DNA of 64,000 nucleotides from Billgrantia endophytica (GCF_002879615.1 NZ_PNRF01000028.1:219246-283245); one strand, 5' to 3'. Numbered from the stretch's first letter, positions 9,361-19,218 are shown. Notes: generated by a model not told the origin, from the sequence alone. Numbers and translations are program-made.

Positions 9361-10635
9361 ATGATGGGAGCCTCTACGCTATTCGAGAGCGGAATCCCCC
9401 TGATGGACATTTTGTCGCACGAAGACACCCGGGCACTGGCGGTGATTCTGGACGAAGACCCCGATGTGGTCGCGATCCTGTCGCTTCAGCTTCACGTGCT
9501 GGGCATGCAGAGCCGCTGCTACCGCCACGCCGACGCCCTGCTGGAAGAGATCATCGAATGCCAGCCCCAATTGGTGGTCATGGGGCTGGAGTTCGGCGAC
9601 CCCGACGGCATAGCCTTGCTGCGGCTGCTGGCCAAGCAGGGCTATGGCGGCTGGGTGCTGCTGCTCGGCGGTGTCGAGCGCAAGATATCCCGCATTGCCG
9701 AACAGGTGGGTCACACCCTGGGGTTGCAGATGCTCGGTTCGCTGGACAAGCCGATGCGCATGGCCGAACTGCGCCAGCGGCTGGAGGGGTTGCACCTGGG
9801 CCGCAAGCCGGCTGTCTCTCCCGAGGACGACCCCTTCTTTTCCGCCGACGAGCTCGACCAGGCGCTTGAGCTGCGAGAGCTCACCGTTCACTACCAGCCC
9901 CAGTTCGAACTGACTACCGGTCGGCTCAGCGGTGTCGAGGCCCTGGTGCGCTGGGCGCACCCCCAGATCGGACTGATCGGCCCGGCAAGCTTCCTGCCGA
10001 TGCTGACCGCCGCCCAGGGCCGGCGCCTCACCTGTCATGTCCTCCAGCAGGCCCTGGCCGATGCCGAGGCCTGGGCCCGAACGGGGCTGTCGCTATCACT
10101 GTCGGTCAACGTCACCGCCGATGACCTGATGGAATCCCAACTGTTGGCCCTGACTCGCCACCGTGGGCCGGGCGAGCCGCCGCTGGTCGTCCTCGAGATT
10201 ACCGAGACGGCAGCCATGGATGACGAGCTGCTGGGCTCGGAAATCGCCGCCCGGCTGCATCTCAACGGCATGGAGGTTTCGGTGGATGACTTCGGGGTGG
10301 GTTTCTCGTCGCTTTCGCGCCTGCAGATGCTGCCGATCAGCGAGCTCAAGATCGACCGGAGCTTCGTGCGTCACGTGCAGCAGGACAGCCAGGACGCCGC
10401 CATCGTCGAGGCGGTCGCGCTGCTCGGCCGGCGCCTGGGTATCCGGGTGGTGGCAGAAGGGGTCGAGGAACTGGACTGTCTGCCTACGCTGGCCCGCTTC
10501 GGCTGCACCCATGTACAGGGGTTCGGCCTGTCACGCCCCGTGCCGGCCGAGTCGATCCCGGCCTTGGCTGCGAATCAGTCGTCGATACGCGCCAGGATCG
10601 CGGCGATCGGCACATCGGATGGCATCACGCCATAG
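9361..10635 (+). CDS. EAL-domain c-di-GMP phosphodiesterase with degenerate receiver domain
   Basis: 424 residues from ATG 9361; ATG 9403 is an alternative and neither has a strong ribosome site. Residues ~24-145 form a receiver-like domain: the acidic DEDPD pocket and the SLDKP lysine are present, but the phospho-acceptor Asp is replaced by Gly (VVMGLEFGDPDG). Residues ~170-410 form an EAL domain with an intact catalytic set: EALVRW, NVT, EITET, DDFGVGFSS, KIDRSF, AEGVE and QGFGLSRP. It should therefore hydrolyse c-di-GMP, but not be controlled by normal Asp phosphorylation. The last 61 bases overlap the convergent acyl-CoA dehydrogenase gene. Confidence 0.9.
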   Translation: MMGASTLFESGIPLMDILSHEDTRALAVILDEDPDVVAILSLQLHVLGMQSRCYRHADALLEEIIECQPQLVVMGLEFGDPDGIALLRLLAKQGYGGWVLLLGGVERKISRIAEQVGHTLGLQMLGSLDKPMRMAELRQRLEGLHLGRKPAVSPEDDPFFSADELDQALELRELTVHYQPQFELTTGRLSGVEALVRWAHPQIGLIGPASFLPMLTAAQGRRLTCHVLQQALADAEAWARTGLSLSLSVNVTADDLMESQLLALTRHRGPGEPPLVVLEITETAAMDDELLGSEIAARLHLNGMEVSVDDFGVGFSSLSRLQMLPISELKIDRSFVRHVQQDSQDAAIVEAVALLGRRLGIRVVAEGVEELDCLPTLARFGCTHVQGFGLSRPVPAESIPALAANQSSIRARIAAIGTSDGITP

Positions 10636-12227
10636 GCCGGGCTGGTTTCCACCCCTAGCCGCGTGCGGCAGAAGGCCTCGGCCAACTCGGTCGGGGCATG
10701 GCGCAGCAACAGCGAGGCCTGAAACGCCTGGGCCAGGCGCTGCACCAGCCAGCGCGCCCGGGGCTCCCGCTCGTCGGCCGACAGCAGCATCTCCCGCTCC
10801 AGACCGGCCAGCGCCAGATCGACGTCGCGTTGCTGGCCCCGGACGGCGCCCAGCTCGGCCCGAAGCGCGTCGACAGACTCCGGATGACGCGCCAGGACCC
10901 GCAGCACATCGAGGCAGATCACATTGCCCGACCCTTCCCAGATCGAGTTCACCGGTGCTTCCCGGTAGAGCCGTGCCAGCGGTGTCTCCTCCACGTAGCC
11001 GATGCCGCCCAGGCACTCCATGGCTTCCGCCATGAAACCCGGGCCGCGCTTGTTGTGCCAGTACTTGGCCAGTGCCGGCAGTAGCCGGGCCAGGGCTCGT
11101 TCATGCTCGTCGCCACGGGTTGCGCCATCGAAGGTTCGGGCGGTACGCATCACCAGCGCGGTTCCGGCTTCCACCTCCAGGGCCAGGTCGGCGAGCACGT
11201 TGCGCATCAGCGGCTGCTCGGCCAGTGTCTTGCCGAAGGCCAGACGTTCGCGGGTATGGCGCCAGGCCTCCCTCAGGGCCTGGCGCATCATGCCGACCGG
11301 CGCGGTGGCGGCGTCCAGTCGGGTCTGCTGCACCATGTCGATGATGGTGGCCACGCCACGGCCGGGTTCGCCGATGGCACTGGCCCAGGCACCACGGTAC
11401 TCGATCTCGGCGGAAGCATTGGCCCGGTTGCCGCACTTCTCCTTGAGGCGCTGGATCTCGATGGCGTTGCGTTCCCCGTCGGGAGAGAAGCGGGGTACCA
11501 GGAAGCAACCCAGGCCGTCGTCGGTCTGGGCCAGGGTCAGGAAGGCGTCGGACATGGGGGCGCTGCAGAACCACTTGTGCCCGGTCAGCCTCCAGCCTTC
11601 ACCTTCCTGTTCGGCCCCTGTGGTATTGCGGCGTACGTCGCTGCCGCCCTGCTTTTCGGTCATGGCCATGCCGAAGGTGAGCCCGCGCTTTTCCGGTGCC
11701 GGCAGTGGGCGAGGGTCATAAACGTTGGCCAGCAGCCCGGGGCCCCAGGCTGCCTCGAGGCCAGGCGAGCGGCGCAGTACCGGCATGGCGGCATGGGTCA
11801 TGGTCACCGGGCAGCAGAAGCCGGGTTCGGCCTGGGTCAGCAGGTACAGGGCCGCTGCATGGGCCTGGTGGCCGCCGCGCCCTTCTTCCTGCCAGGCCAC
11901 CGAATGCCAGCCGCCCGCCATGGCCAGGTGCATCAGTTCGTGATAGGCGGGGTGGTAGCGGACCTCGTCCAGGCGTCGGCCGTGGCGGTCGAACAGACGC
12001 AGCTCCGGGGGATGACGATTGGCTTCCTCACCCAGTGTCGCCACCCGGGTGCTGCCCACCTCGCGGCCCAGCGGGGCCAGGCGTTCGGCCACCCAGTCCG
12101 GTGCTTCTCTCGCCAGTGCCTCGCGCAGCGGTAGATCCGAGGCGAGCAGGTCCTGATCGCCCGCTGGCTCGGGCTGGTTGATCACCTCATGGGTGGCCAG
12201 GCGGGTACGGGGTGCCTCGTCTTTCAT
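10575..12227 (-). CDS. AidB-like acyl-CoA dehydrogenase
   Basis: 550 residues from ATG 12227, preceded by AGGAG; an in-frame start 11 codons upstream is less likely. Length and N-terminus (ATHEVINQPEP, then PPELRLFDRHGRRLDEVRYHP) match E. coli AidB and relatives, a FAD-containing acyl-CoA dehydrogenase-fold protein induced by alkylation stress. Seen are TEKQGGSDVR (substrate and FAD region), GHKWFCSAPMSDAFL, and AMECLGGIGYVEETPLARLYRE with NSIWEGSGNV, where the Glu sits in the usual catalytic loop. The true substrate is uncertain: it may be an isovaleryl-CoA-like dehydrogenase or a DNA-protective AidB. Its 3' end overlaps the EAL gene. Confidence 0.87.
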   Translation of the reverse strand: MKDEAPRTRLATHEVINQPEPAGDQDLLASDLPLREALAREAPDWVAERLAPLGREVGSTRVATLGEEANRHPPELRLFDRHGRRLDEVRYHPAYHELMHLAMAGGWHSVAWQEEGRGGHQAHAAALYLLTQAEPGFCCPVTMTHAAMPVLRRSPGLEAAWGPGLLANVYDPRPLPAPEKRGLTFGMAMTEKQGGSDVRRNTTGAEQEGEGWRLTGHKWFCSAPMSDAFLTLAQTDDGLGCFLVPRFSPDGERNAIEIQRLKEKCGNRANASAEIEYRGAWASAIGEPGRGVATIIDMVQQTRLDAATAPVGMMRQALREAWRHTRERLAFGKTLAEQPLMRNVLADLALEVEAGTALVMRTARTFDGATRGDEHERALARLLPALAKYWHNKRGPGFMAEAMECLGGIGYVEETPLARLYREAPVNSIWEGSGNVICLDVLRVLARHPESVDALRAELGAVRGQQRDVDLALAGLEREMLLSADEREPRARWLVQRLAQAFQASLLLRHAPTELAEAFCRTRLGVETSPAYGVMPSDVPIAAILARIDD

Positions 12228-12375
12228 TGGCGGCGCTCCTGTGCTGGCCGGTCGAGACAATGGGGTTGCATCGAAGCATGGCCAGTGTGGTGCATGGGGT
12301 CAATCTCGCGCCAGCTCACACCAGGCGTGACGAAGGGGACCTCACTGGGTAGGCTGAAGGATTGACCCTGTGGAG

Positions 12376-12930
12376 ATGACTGTGACGGCACCGACTTACC
12401 GTGACGAGGCGCTACCCGCGCCCCGCGTCGCCGAAGAACGCATCCAGTTGGTGGACTCCCGTAACCGCCCGTGTGGCAGCGCATCCCGAGCGCTGATGCG
12501 GCGCTACCAGTTCTGGCATCGTGCGACCTATGTGGTGGTGCGCAACGGCCGGAGCGAGTTGTGCGTGCAGCGCCGCACCCTGACCAAGGAGGTCTTCCCC
12601 GGCGGGCTCGACTTGGCGGCCGGGGGCGTGGTCGGTGCCGGCGAGGCGGTGCATGTGGCGGCACGACGCGAGCTGGCCGAGGAGCTGGGTATCGATGGGG
12701 TGGCGCTTCGCCCTGCCATGGAATTTCGTCACGCCCGCGGCGGCAACCATATTTACGGCAGCATCTTTCTGGTCGACTACGATGGGGCGCTGACGCTGCA
12801 GGCCGAGGAGGTCGCCGACGCCTTCTGGTGCCCCCTCGACGAGGCGCTGGCCCTGCTCGACGTGACACCGGACACCCGCCAGGCCGTCGAGGCGCTGGTC
12901 CAGGCCGGCTGGCTGGGGCGCGAACGGTGA
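12376..12930 (+). CDS. Nudix hydrolase (YfcD-like)
   Basis: About 184 residues. ATG 12376 is given, but GTG 12382 has the better-spaced GGAG, and a GTG at 12370 also exists. The Nudix box reads GGVVGAGE...ARRELAEELGI (about residues 84-107), with all Glu residues of REx2EE present. The N-terminal part (IQLVDSRNRPCGSASRALMRR) resembles the IPP-isomerase-like Nudix group that includes YfcD. Such enzymes hydrolyse nucleoside-diphosphate-linked compounds; the substrate is unknown. It is divergent from the AidB-like gene. Confidence 0.85.
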   Translation: MTVTAPTYRDEALPAPRVAEERIQLVDSRNRPCGSASRALMRRYQFWHRATYVVVRNGRSELCVQRRTLTKEVFPGGLDLAAGGVVGAGEAVHVAARRELAEELGIDGVALRPAMEFRHARGGNHIYGSIFLVDYDGALTLQAEEVADAFWCPLDEALALLDVTPDTRQAVEALVQAGWLGRER

Positions 12931-13069
12931 CCAGGGTGGCGGCGGTGTGGGCAGCCTGGGCGACGACGTCCGTGCCTGGATCGAGGTGCCGGGGAGAGGC
13001 GTGCCCTCCGGGGTGGTGCTGCACGTCATGACGTGGCATCGTGACAGGTGTCATCAAGGCAGGCGACCC

Positions 13070-13555
13070 ATGGCCATTCACGAACACGAGTGTCGGACTT
13101 TTCGCGGTGAACCTTTCAATCTGCTTGCCCTGCAGGGGCAGGTGCTGCTGATCGTCAACGTGGCCAGCCGTTGCGGTTTCACCCCCCAGCTTCGCGAACT
13201 CGAGCGGCTCTATCGCCACCACCGCGACCGGGGCTTGACCATCCTGGCCTTCCCCTGCAACCAGTTTGCCCGCCAGGCACCGGAATCGGCGCTGGATTTC
13301 TGTGCGTTCTGTTCGACCCAGTACGGGGTGACCTTCCCGGTCATGCAGAAGGTCAAGGTCAACGGGTCCGGTGCCCATCCGCTGTTCGTGGAGTTGAGAC
13401 GCAAGGCACCGGGAGTGCTTGGCACCACGCTGATCAAGTGGAATTTCACCAAGTTCCTGGTGGGGCGCGACGGGCGGGTGATCAAGCGCTTCTCGCCAAG
13501 GGACCATGGAGAAGCGCTGGAGCTCGCCCTGGAGCGTGCTCTGGACGAGAGCTGA
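13070..13555 (+). CDS. Glutathione/thioredoxin peroxidase (BtuE type)
   Basis: 161 residues starting at ATG 13070; the frame is open for another 41 codons upstream, but those do not resemble the family. Motifs are NVASRCGFTPQ with the peroxidatic Cys (about residue 37), LAFPCNQFARQ with the catalytic Gln, and IKWNFTKFLV with Trp-Asn. It is a Cys form, not a selenocysteine form, and probably uses thioredoxin to reduce H2O2 and lipid peroxides in the cytoplasm. No strong ribosome site is seen (AAGGCAGGCGACCC upstream). Confidence 0.92.
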   Translation: MAIHEHECRTFRGEPFNLLALQGQVLLIVNVASRCGFTPQLRELERLYRHHRDRGLTILAFPCNQFARQAPESALDFCAFCSTQYGVTFPVMQKVKVNGSGAHPLFVELRRKAPGVLGTTLIKWNFTKFLVGRDGRVIKRFSPRDHGEALELALERALDES

Positions 13556-13585
13556 CCAGAAGCTGACCGGACGGCGGGTGATGGC

Positions 13586-13978
13586 TCAAGTGATGGGGGC
13601 TTCGCCGCGTTCGATCATGACTCGAAGCATCAGCTCGTTCCAGCGCTGACGCGTCATCATGGTGGTCAGGCCGGAGAAGAGCGCCCAGCTCCTGCGACGC
13701 CAGCCCGTGAGGCGCATGTTATGCGCCACCAGTCGTTTCATGAGCTGATGATCGTCGAAGGCCCGCCACTCACTGGCCACCGACATTTGCGTGCGTGACA
13801 GTACCGGTGCCAGTTCCAGTCGGAAGATCCACTCCAGCTCATGCAGCGTCAGGTCATGATGCTGGATGACCGTCACCATGCGGGCATAGTCGCGTTCGCC
13901 GGGCTCGCGGTCCAGCCACAGCGGGGCCAGGGCCAGCCACAGCTCGCCGCGTTCATCCACCAGCGTCTGTGCATCCAT
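13586..13978 (-). CDS. Conserved small protein of unknown function (DUF7079-like)
   Basis: 130 residues, with a good ribosome site (AGGAGAGAACG) before the ATG. It is soluble and rich in Trp, Leu and charged residues; LVDERGELWLALAPLWLD at the start and RLTGWRRRSWALFSGL near the C-terminus stand out. It resembles a group of short uncharacterised gammaproteobacterial proteins that I recall as DUF7079, but no function is known. It is convergent with the peroxidase gene and divergent from fabV. Confidence 0.6.
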   Translation of the reverse strand: MDAQTLVDERGELWLALAPLWLDREPGERDYARMVTVIQHHDLTLHELEWIFRLELAPVLSRTQMSVASEWRAFDDHQLMKRLVAHNMRLTGWRRRSWALFSGLTTMMTRQRWNELMLRVMIERGEAPIT

Positions 13979-14147
13979 CGTTCTCTCCTGCCTCTGCGTT
14001 TACCCGGGAAATGCATCCTGCCCCACCCGGGAGTCTGGCTCAAGGGCGGACAGGAGGGGTAGTGGCCGCTAGAATGTCGCCACTGCCCACTCAATCTGCC
14101 AGGGTGCCCCGCCAGGGGCGGCCTGGTCATCAATAATGAGGTATGAC

Positions 14148-15344
14148 GTGATCATCAAACCCAAGGTTCGCGGTTTCATCTGCACCACCACCCATCCTAT
14201 CGGCTGCGAGAAGAACGTTCTCGAGCAGATTGAGGCGACCCGCGCCCGTGGCCTGGACAAGGCCGCCGGGCCGAAGAAGGTGCTGGTGATCGGCGCCTCC
14301 AGCGGCTATGGACTGGCGGCACGCATCACCGCCGCCTTCGGCTATGGTGCCGATACCCTGGGGGTGTTCTTCGAGAGACCGGGCAGCGAGAAGAAGCCCG
14401 GTACCGCCGGCTGGTACAACTCCGCCGCCTTCGACAAGTTCGCCAAGTCGGATGGGCGCTACAGCAAGTCGATCAACGGCGACGCCTTTTCCCATGAAGC
14501 CAGGGACATGGCCATCGCGCTGATCAAGCAGGACATGGGCCAGGTGGATCTGGTGGTCTATTCGCTGGCGTCGCCGGTGCGCAAGCTGCCCGACAGCGGC
14601 GAACTCAAGCGCTCCAGCCTCAAGCCGATCGGCGAGACCTACCGTGCCACCGCCATCGATACCAACAAGGACGTGATCATCGAGGCCGAGGTCGAGCCTG
14701 CCACCGAGCAGGAGATCGAGGACACCAGGATCGTCATGGGTGGCGAGGACTGGGAGCTGTGGATGGATGCCCTGGATCGTGCCGGCGTGCTGGCCCCCGG
14801 GGCGCGCAGCGTGGCCTTCAGCTACATCGGCACCGAGATCACCTGGCCCATCTACTGGCATGGTGCACTGGGCAAGGCCAAGGAGGACCTGGATCGTGCG
14901 GCGGGTGAGATCGACGGCAAGCTCAAGGCCAGCGGCGGGGGCGCCAACGTGGCGGTGCTCAAGTCGGTGGTGACCCAGGCCAGCGCGGCCATACCGGTCA
15001 TGCCGCTTTATATCGCCATGGTCTACAGGGTGATGAAGGAGAAGGGGTTGCACGAGGGCACCATCGACCAGCTCAACCGCCTGTTCGGCGAGAGGCTGTA
15101 TGGCGGTGATTTCGTCACCGACGAGGCTGGCCGCCTGCGTCTGGACGACTGGGAGCTGCGCGACGACGTGCAGCAGGCCTGCAAGGATCTGTGGCCCAAG
15201 GTAACCAGTGAGAACCTGTTCGAGATCACCGACTATGCTGGTTACAAGCGCGACTTCCTGAAGCTGTTCGGGTTCGAGCGGGACGACGTGGATTACGGTG
15301 CCGATGTGAACCCGGACGTGACCTTCGATGTCGTGAGTCTATAG
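14148..15344 (+). CDS. fabV: Enoyl-[acyl-carrier-protein] reductase FabV
   Basis: 398 residues from GTG 14148. This start is chosen because GAGG is well spaced before it and the protein then begins [12 protein letters not shown] as FabV does; an ATG four codons upstream is the alternative. FabV carries out the last step of fatty-acid elongation with NADH. Seen are the cofactor loop [11 protein letters not shown] and the catalytic Tyr-x8-Lys pattern in [12 protein letters not shown] (about residues 225-236). FabV is the triclosan-tolerant enoyl reductase of Vibrio, Pseudomonas and relatives. Confidence 0.96.
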   Translation: MIIKPKVRGFICTTTHPIGCEKNVLEQIEATRARGLDKAAGPKKVLVIGASSGYGLAARITAAFGYGADTLGVFFERPGSEKKPGTAGWYNSAAFDKFAKSDGRYSKSINGDAFSHEARDMAIALIKQDMGQVDLVVYSLASPVRKLPDSGELKRSSLKPIGETYRATAIDTNKDVIIEAEVEPATEQEIEDTRIVMGGEDWELWMDALDRAGVLAPGARSVAFSYIGTEITWPIYWHGALGKAKEDLDRAAGEIDGKLKASGGGANVAVLKSVVTQASAAIPVMPLYIAMVYRVMKEKGLHEGTIDQLNRLFGERLYGGDFVTDEAGRLRLDDWELRDDVQQACKDLWPKVTSENLFEITDYAGYKRDFLKLFGFERDDVDYGADVNPDVTFDVVSL

Positions 15345-15411
15345 GCCCGACGAATCGCGGCATTCCGCCCGGTTCGCAACGGGTGAATTCCGGAGCCAAT
15401 GGAGGTGTGCG

Positions 15412-15621
15412 ATGGATACCAAGGAGAGCAAGACGGCGCAGGAAGAATTCGAGCATCTCAAGGAAGTGAGGATGCCGGAGGACTACGAGCATCCCGAGCC
15501 CGACGCACTGCAGCCGGAGGCCAGAAGGCCGGCCAAGGGCTGGCATTGGCTGCTGCTGGCCACGGCGGTGCTCGCGGGTGCCTTCCTGATCTACCGGTTG
15601 CTGTCGGCGGCCTGGGTCTGA
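15412..15621 (+). CDS. Small single-helix membrane protein, unknown function
   Basis: 69 residues with GGAGGTGTGCG before the ATG. The first ~42 residues are charged and acidic (PEDYEHPEPDALQPE), followed by one helix (about residues 44-62) and a very short end. This is a C-tail-anchored layout. The family is not recognised. It stands alone between fabV and argR and is followed by a strong hairpin. Confidence 0.55.
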   Translation: MDTKESKTAQEEFEHLKEVRMPEDYEHPEPDALQPEARRPAKGWHWLLLATAVLAGAFLIYRLLSAAWV

Positions 15622-15660
15622 TTCGCCGCTCTCGTCACTGTAATCCTGCATGAGAATGGC

Positions 15661-15690
15661 CTGTGCCGCGGTCCCCGGATCGCGGCACAG
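15661..15690 (+). terminator. 10-bp perfect hairpin downstream of the 69-residue gene
   Basis: CTGTGCCGCG (15661-15670) and CGCGGCACAG (15681-15690) are perfect complements; the ten-base loop can pair further. No T-tract follows, so termination is inferred only from its place 40 bases after a stop and before argR. Confidence 0.5.
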
Positions 15691-15770
15691 CCGTCATTGG
15701 GCTGGATTCGGCGCCAACGCCGGCAATCGAGTAAGATCACAGACCCGTTCGGCTCACGGCGTTGCGTTCC

Positions 15771-16748
15771 ATGCCCGACACCTCCATCGCCAGTCCCTTC
15801 ACGTCGTCGCCCCGCTGGGTCGGGGTGCTGACCCTGCCGGGGTTTTCGCTGCTCGCCCAGGCCTGTGCCCTGGAACCCCTGATGGTAGCCAACCAGTTGT
15901 CCGGGCAACGGCTCTATCGGGTGCAGGCCTTCAGCCCTGACGGAGGCGAGGTGCCCAGCCTGGCCGAGCTCAGCCTGGCGGCGGGCAGGTCGTTCGAATC
16001 CCTTCCCATGGAGCTGGACATGTTGATCGTCTGCGCGCCGAGCCCTTTGCCGACGACACTCGATGGCGGAACGGTGGGGCGTATGCGATCGCTGGGGCGC
16101 AGCAACACGATGCTGATCGGTATCGGGGGCGGCACCGAACTGCTGGCCCGTGCCGGCGTGCTGGACGGGTACCGGGCGACACTGCCCTGGCAGCGCTTTG
16201 CCGCCTTTACCCGTGACTTTCCCCGGGTACGGCTCTCCCAGCAGCTGTTCGAGATCGACCGTGACCGCCTGACCTGCGGCGGTGGCACGGCAGCCATGGA
16301 TATGATGATGACGCTGGTTGCTTCCCACCATGGCAGCGAACTGGCCGAGCGGGTCTCCGAGCATTTCGTGCTGGAGCGGATTCGCATGGCAGACGAGCCC
16401 CAGCAGGTGCCGCTGCGTGCCCGCTTGGGTCATGCCCCGGCACCGCTGGTGGATGCGGTCATGCTGATGGAGGCCAATATCGAGGAGCCGCTGACCACCC
16501 ACGAGCTGGCCGAGCACCTGGGTATCTCCCGGCGTCAGCTGGAGCGGTTGTTCAAGAAGTATCTCCAGGCCGTACCCGGCCGCTACTATCTCGACCTGCG
16601 CCTGCAGGAAGCCCGACGGCTCCTGCGTGAGAGTGACCTGCCCGTCGGCGAGATCGCCATGAAGACGGGCTTCTCTTCCCCGGCCCACTTCTCCACGGCC
16701 TATCGCAACCACTTCGGTGTCACGCCGCGCGAGGAGCGGTTGCATTGA
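15771..16748 (+). CDS. argR: AraC-family transcriptional activator of arginine catabolism (ArgR type)
   Basis: 325 residues from ATG 15771; an in-frame TTG lies three codons upstream and no strong ribosome site is seen. Residues ~15-190 form a GATase1/DJ-1-like domain as in GlxA-type regulators, and residues ~220-325 hold two helix-turn-helix motifs, with LAEHLGISRRQLERLFKKYL and the AraC signature region GEIAMKTGFSSPAHFSTAYR. Its place directly before astC and its close fit to the Pseudomonas ArgR group, which activates aruCFGDB in response to arginine, support this role. It differs from the unrelated E. coli ArgR repressor. Confidence 0.88.
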   Translation: MPDTSIASPFTSSPRWVGVLTLPGFSLLAQACALEPLMVANQLSGQRLYRVQAFSPDGGEVPSLAELSLAAGRSFESLPMELDMLIVCAPSPLPTTLDGGTVGRMRSLGRSNTMLIGIGGGTELLARAGVLDGYRATLPWQRFAAFTRDFPRVRLSQQLFEIDRDRLTCGGGTAAMDMMMTLVASHHGSELAERVSEHFVLERIRMADEPQQVPLRARLGHAPAPLVDAVMLMEANIEEPLTTHELAEHLGISRRQLERLFKKYLQAVPGRYYLDLRLQEARRLLRESDLPVGEIAMKTGFSSPAHFSTAYRNHFGVTPREERLH

Positions 16749-16876
16749 GGCAAGGGCACAGCCTTTTATACAAGTCGGAGTCCCATAGCTGAAAGCCTTC
16801 GGCGGTACGGCTCCCTATACTCGAATGACCGCAGTGCCTAGCCTTCTCTTTTTTTCTCGCTGGAATGGAGACCGAC

Positions 16877-18091
16877 ATGAGCCAGACCCCGACCCGCGCC
16901 GATTTCGATCAGTACATGGTGCCCAATTACTCACCCCAGAAAGCCATTCCGGTGCGCGGGGAGGGCAGTCGCCTGTGGGATCAGGAGGGGCGCGAGTACA
17001 TCGATTTTGCCGGCGGTATCGCGGTGAACTCCCTCGGTCATTGTCATCCGGTGCTGGTCAATGCCCTCACCAAGCAGGCCAACACGCTCTGGCATCTCTC
17101 CAACGTCTACACCAACGAGCCGGCTCTGGCCCTGGCCCGGACCCTGGTGGAGCGCACCTTCGCCGACAAGGTCTACCTCTGCAGCTCCGGCGGCGAAGCC
17201 AACGAGGCGGCGCTGAAGCTGGCACGGCGCTGGGCCCACGACAATGTCGGCGAGCACAAGAACCGCATCGTCTCGTTCTCGCAGTCGTTCCACGGCCGTA
17301 CCTTCTTCACCGTCAGCGTCGGCGGCCAGCCCAAGTACTCCCAGGGCTTCGGCCCGGTGCCGGGCGGCATCGTCCACGGTGAGTTCAATGATCTCGCTAG
17401 CGTCCGTGACCTGATCGACGACGACACCTGTGCGGTGATGGTCGAGCCGATGCAGGGCGAGGGCGGTATCGTGCCGGCCACCCAGGAATTCCTGCAGGGG
17501 CTGCGAGACCTGTGTGACGCCCACGATGCGCTGCTGATCTTCGACGAAGTGCAGACCGGGGTTGGCCGCACCGGCTCCCTCTACGCCTACATGGAGTATG
17601 GGGTGACGCCGGACATCCTGACCAGCGCCAAGGGATTGGGCGGCGGCTTCCCGGTGGGAGCCATGCTGACCACGGATCGTGTCGCGCCGGCCATGGCCAT
17701 CGGCACCCACGGTTCCACCTATGGCGGCAATGCGCTGGCCTCGGCCGTGGCACTGGCGGCGATCGAGCATATCGGCCAGCCGGACGTGCTCGAAGGCGTC
17801 AAGCGGCGCCACGACCTGTTCCGCGAGCACCTGGAAACCATCAATCGCAAGCATGGGGTCTTCAAGGAAATCCGCGGCAAGGGCCTGTTGGTCGGTGCCG
17901 AGATGGCGTCCGAGTACGAAGGCCGGGCCAAGGATATCCTGCCGCTGGCGATAGAGGAGGGCGTGATGGCGCTGATCGCCGGCCCCAATGTTCTGCGCAT
18001 GGCGCCGTCGCTGGTCATTCCCGAAGCCGACATTGCCGAAGGCATGATGCGGCTGGAGCGGGCCATCGCGCGTCTGGTGGCTGGCCAGTGA
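16877..18091 (+). CDS. astC: Succinylornithine transaminase (AstC/AruC)
   Basis: 404 residues from ATG 16877, with GGAG seven bases before; an ATG four codons upstream is less well placed. It is a class III PLP aminotransferase: the PLP Lys lies in TSAKGLGGG (about residue 252), with [14 protein letters not shown] and [15 protein letters not shown] also visible. It converts N2-succinylornithine and 2-oxoglutarate to succinylglutamate semialdehyde and glutamate; family members often also serve as acetylornithine aminotransferase (ArgD). It is the first gene of the arginine succinyltransferase operon. A -10-like TATACT lies about 60 bases upstream. Confidence 0.95.
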   Translation: MSQTPTRADFDQYMVPNYSPQKAIPVRGEGSRLWDQEGREYIDFAGGIAVNSLGHCHPVLVNALTKQANTLWHLSNVYTNEPALALARTLVERTFADKVYLCSSGGEANEAALKLARRWAHDNVGEHKNRIVSFSQSFHGRTFFTVSVGGQPKYSQGFGPVPGGIVHGEFNDLASVRDLIDDDTCAVMVEPMQGEGGIVPATQEFLQGLRDLCDAHDALLIFDEVQTGVGRTGSLYAYMEYGVTPDILTSAKGLGGGFPVGAMLTTDRVAPAMAIGTHGSTYGGNALASAVALAAIEHIGQPDVLEGVKRRHDLFREHLETINRKHGVFKEIRGKGLLVGAEMASEYEGRAKDILPLAIEEGVMALIAGPNVLRMAPSLVIPEADIAEGMMRLERAIARLVAGQ

Positions 18092-18144
18092 GGCCAGCTC
18101 GCACCATGCGGGACACTGCCTCATCCCGACCCGGAGACCCTGCC

Positions 18145-19218
18145 ATGATGGTCGTACGCCCCGTTCGGCCTGCCGATCTGCCGGCGCTGGAGCGCCTGGC
18201 GGGCAGTGCCACGCCACGCCTGACCAATCTGCCGGCTCATCGCGATCGACTCGAGGAGCGCATTGCCCGCTCGCGGCAGGCCTTTGCCCGCGAGGTGGAT
18301 TTTCCCGGCGACGAGAATTACACCTTCGTGCTCGAGGACCTGGAACGAAACGAGGTGGTGGGCACCGCCACCATTCGTGCCGAGGCCGGGGCCCGCGAGG
18401 CCTACTATACCTATCGCCAGGAAACACTGATCCACGCCTCGCAGCAGCTCAACGTGCGTCGTGAGGTGCAGACCCTGGCGCTGTCCCATGAGGTGTCCGA
18501 GACCACCCAGCTGTGCGCCCTGTCGCTGGAGGCACGCTACCGCGGCACCACGGCCGAGAGCCTGTTGCGCCGGGCCCGGCTGATGTTCATTGCCCAGTAT
18601 CCCGAACGTTTCGCCGAGGTGTTGGCGATGGCCTTTCCCGGCTACCTGGACGAGCAGGGCGAATCGCCCTTCTGGAACAGCGTGGGGCGGCACTTCTTCG
18701 TGCGCGATTACCACGACATCAACTATCTGGCCGGCGTGCGCTCGAAGAGCTTCATCGCCGAGGTGATGCCGCAGTTTCCGCTCTACCTGGCGCTGTTGAC
18801 GCCCCAGGCCCGGGCGGCCATCGGCCGCGAACACCCCGTCCACGAGACCGCGATGACCGAGATGCTGGCCGAGGGCTTCCTGCGCTCGCGCCATGTGGAT
18901 ATCTTCGATGGCGGTCCGGTGATCAAGGGTGAGCGAGACCGCCTGGCCAGTTTTCGCCGTGCCGCCTGGCACCCGGTACGGATTCGGCCGGCCCATGCGC
19001 TGCCGGATGCCGAGCCGGCCATGATCGCCAATCAGCGGCTGGCCGACTTCCGCTGTGTGGTCGCCCGCTATGCGCTCTCGCCCACCGGTCAACTGATGCT
19101 GTCGCCGGAACATGCCGAGCTGCTGGGAGTGGAGGAAGGCCGCGCCGTACTGGTGGCGCCCATCGCCCTTCCGGCGAATGGCGAGGATGAGCTGGGCTAC
19201 GACGAAGGGGAGCTGTAG
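18145..19218 (+). CDS. aruF: Arginine N-succinyltransferase, alpha subunit
   Basis: 357 residues from the first of two adjacent ATGs, behind GGAGA. It belongs to the AstA family (PF04958), with a GNAT-like fold. Seen are VVRPVRPADLPALERLA, the LCALSLEARYRG region, DYHDINYLAGVRSKSFIAEVMP and VDIFDGGPVIKG. It transfers succinyl from succinyl-CoA to the alpha-amino group of arginine. As in Pseudomonas, two related subunits are encoded in tandem (AruF and AruG), where E. coli has a single AstA. Confidence 0.94.
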   Translation: MMVVRPVRPADLPALERLAGSATPRLTNLPAHRDRLEERIARSRQAFAREVDFPGDENYTFVLEDLERNEVVGTATIRAEAGAREAYYTYRQETLIHASQQLNVRREVQTLALSHEVSETTQLCALSLEARYRGTTAESLLRRARLMFIAQYPERFAEVLAMAFPGYLDEQGESPFWNSVGRHFFVRDYHDINYLAGVRSKSFIAEVMPQFPLYLALLTPQARAAIGREHPVHETAMTEMLAEGFLRSRHVDIFDGGPVIKGERDRLASFRRAAWHPVRIRPAHALPDAEPAMIANQRLADFRCVVARYALSPTGQLMLSPEHAELLGVEEGRAVLVAPIALPANGEDELGYDEGEL

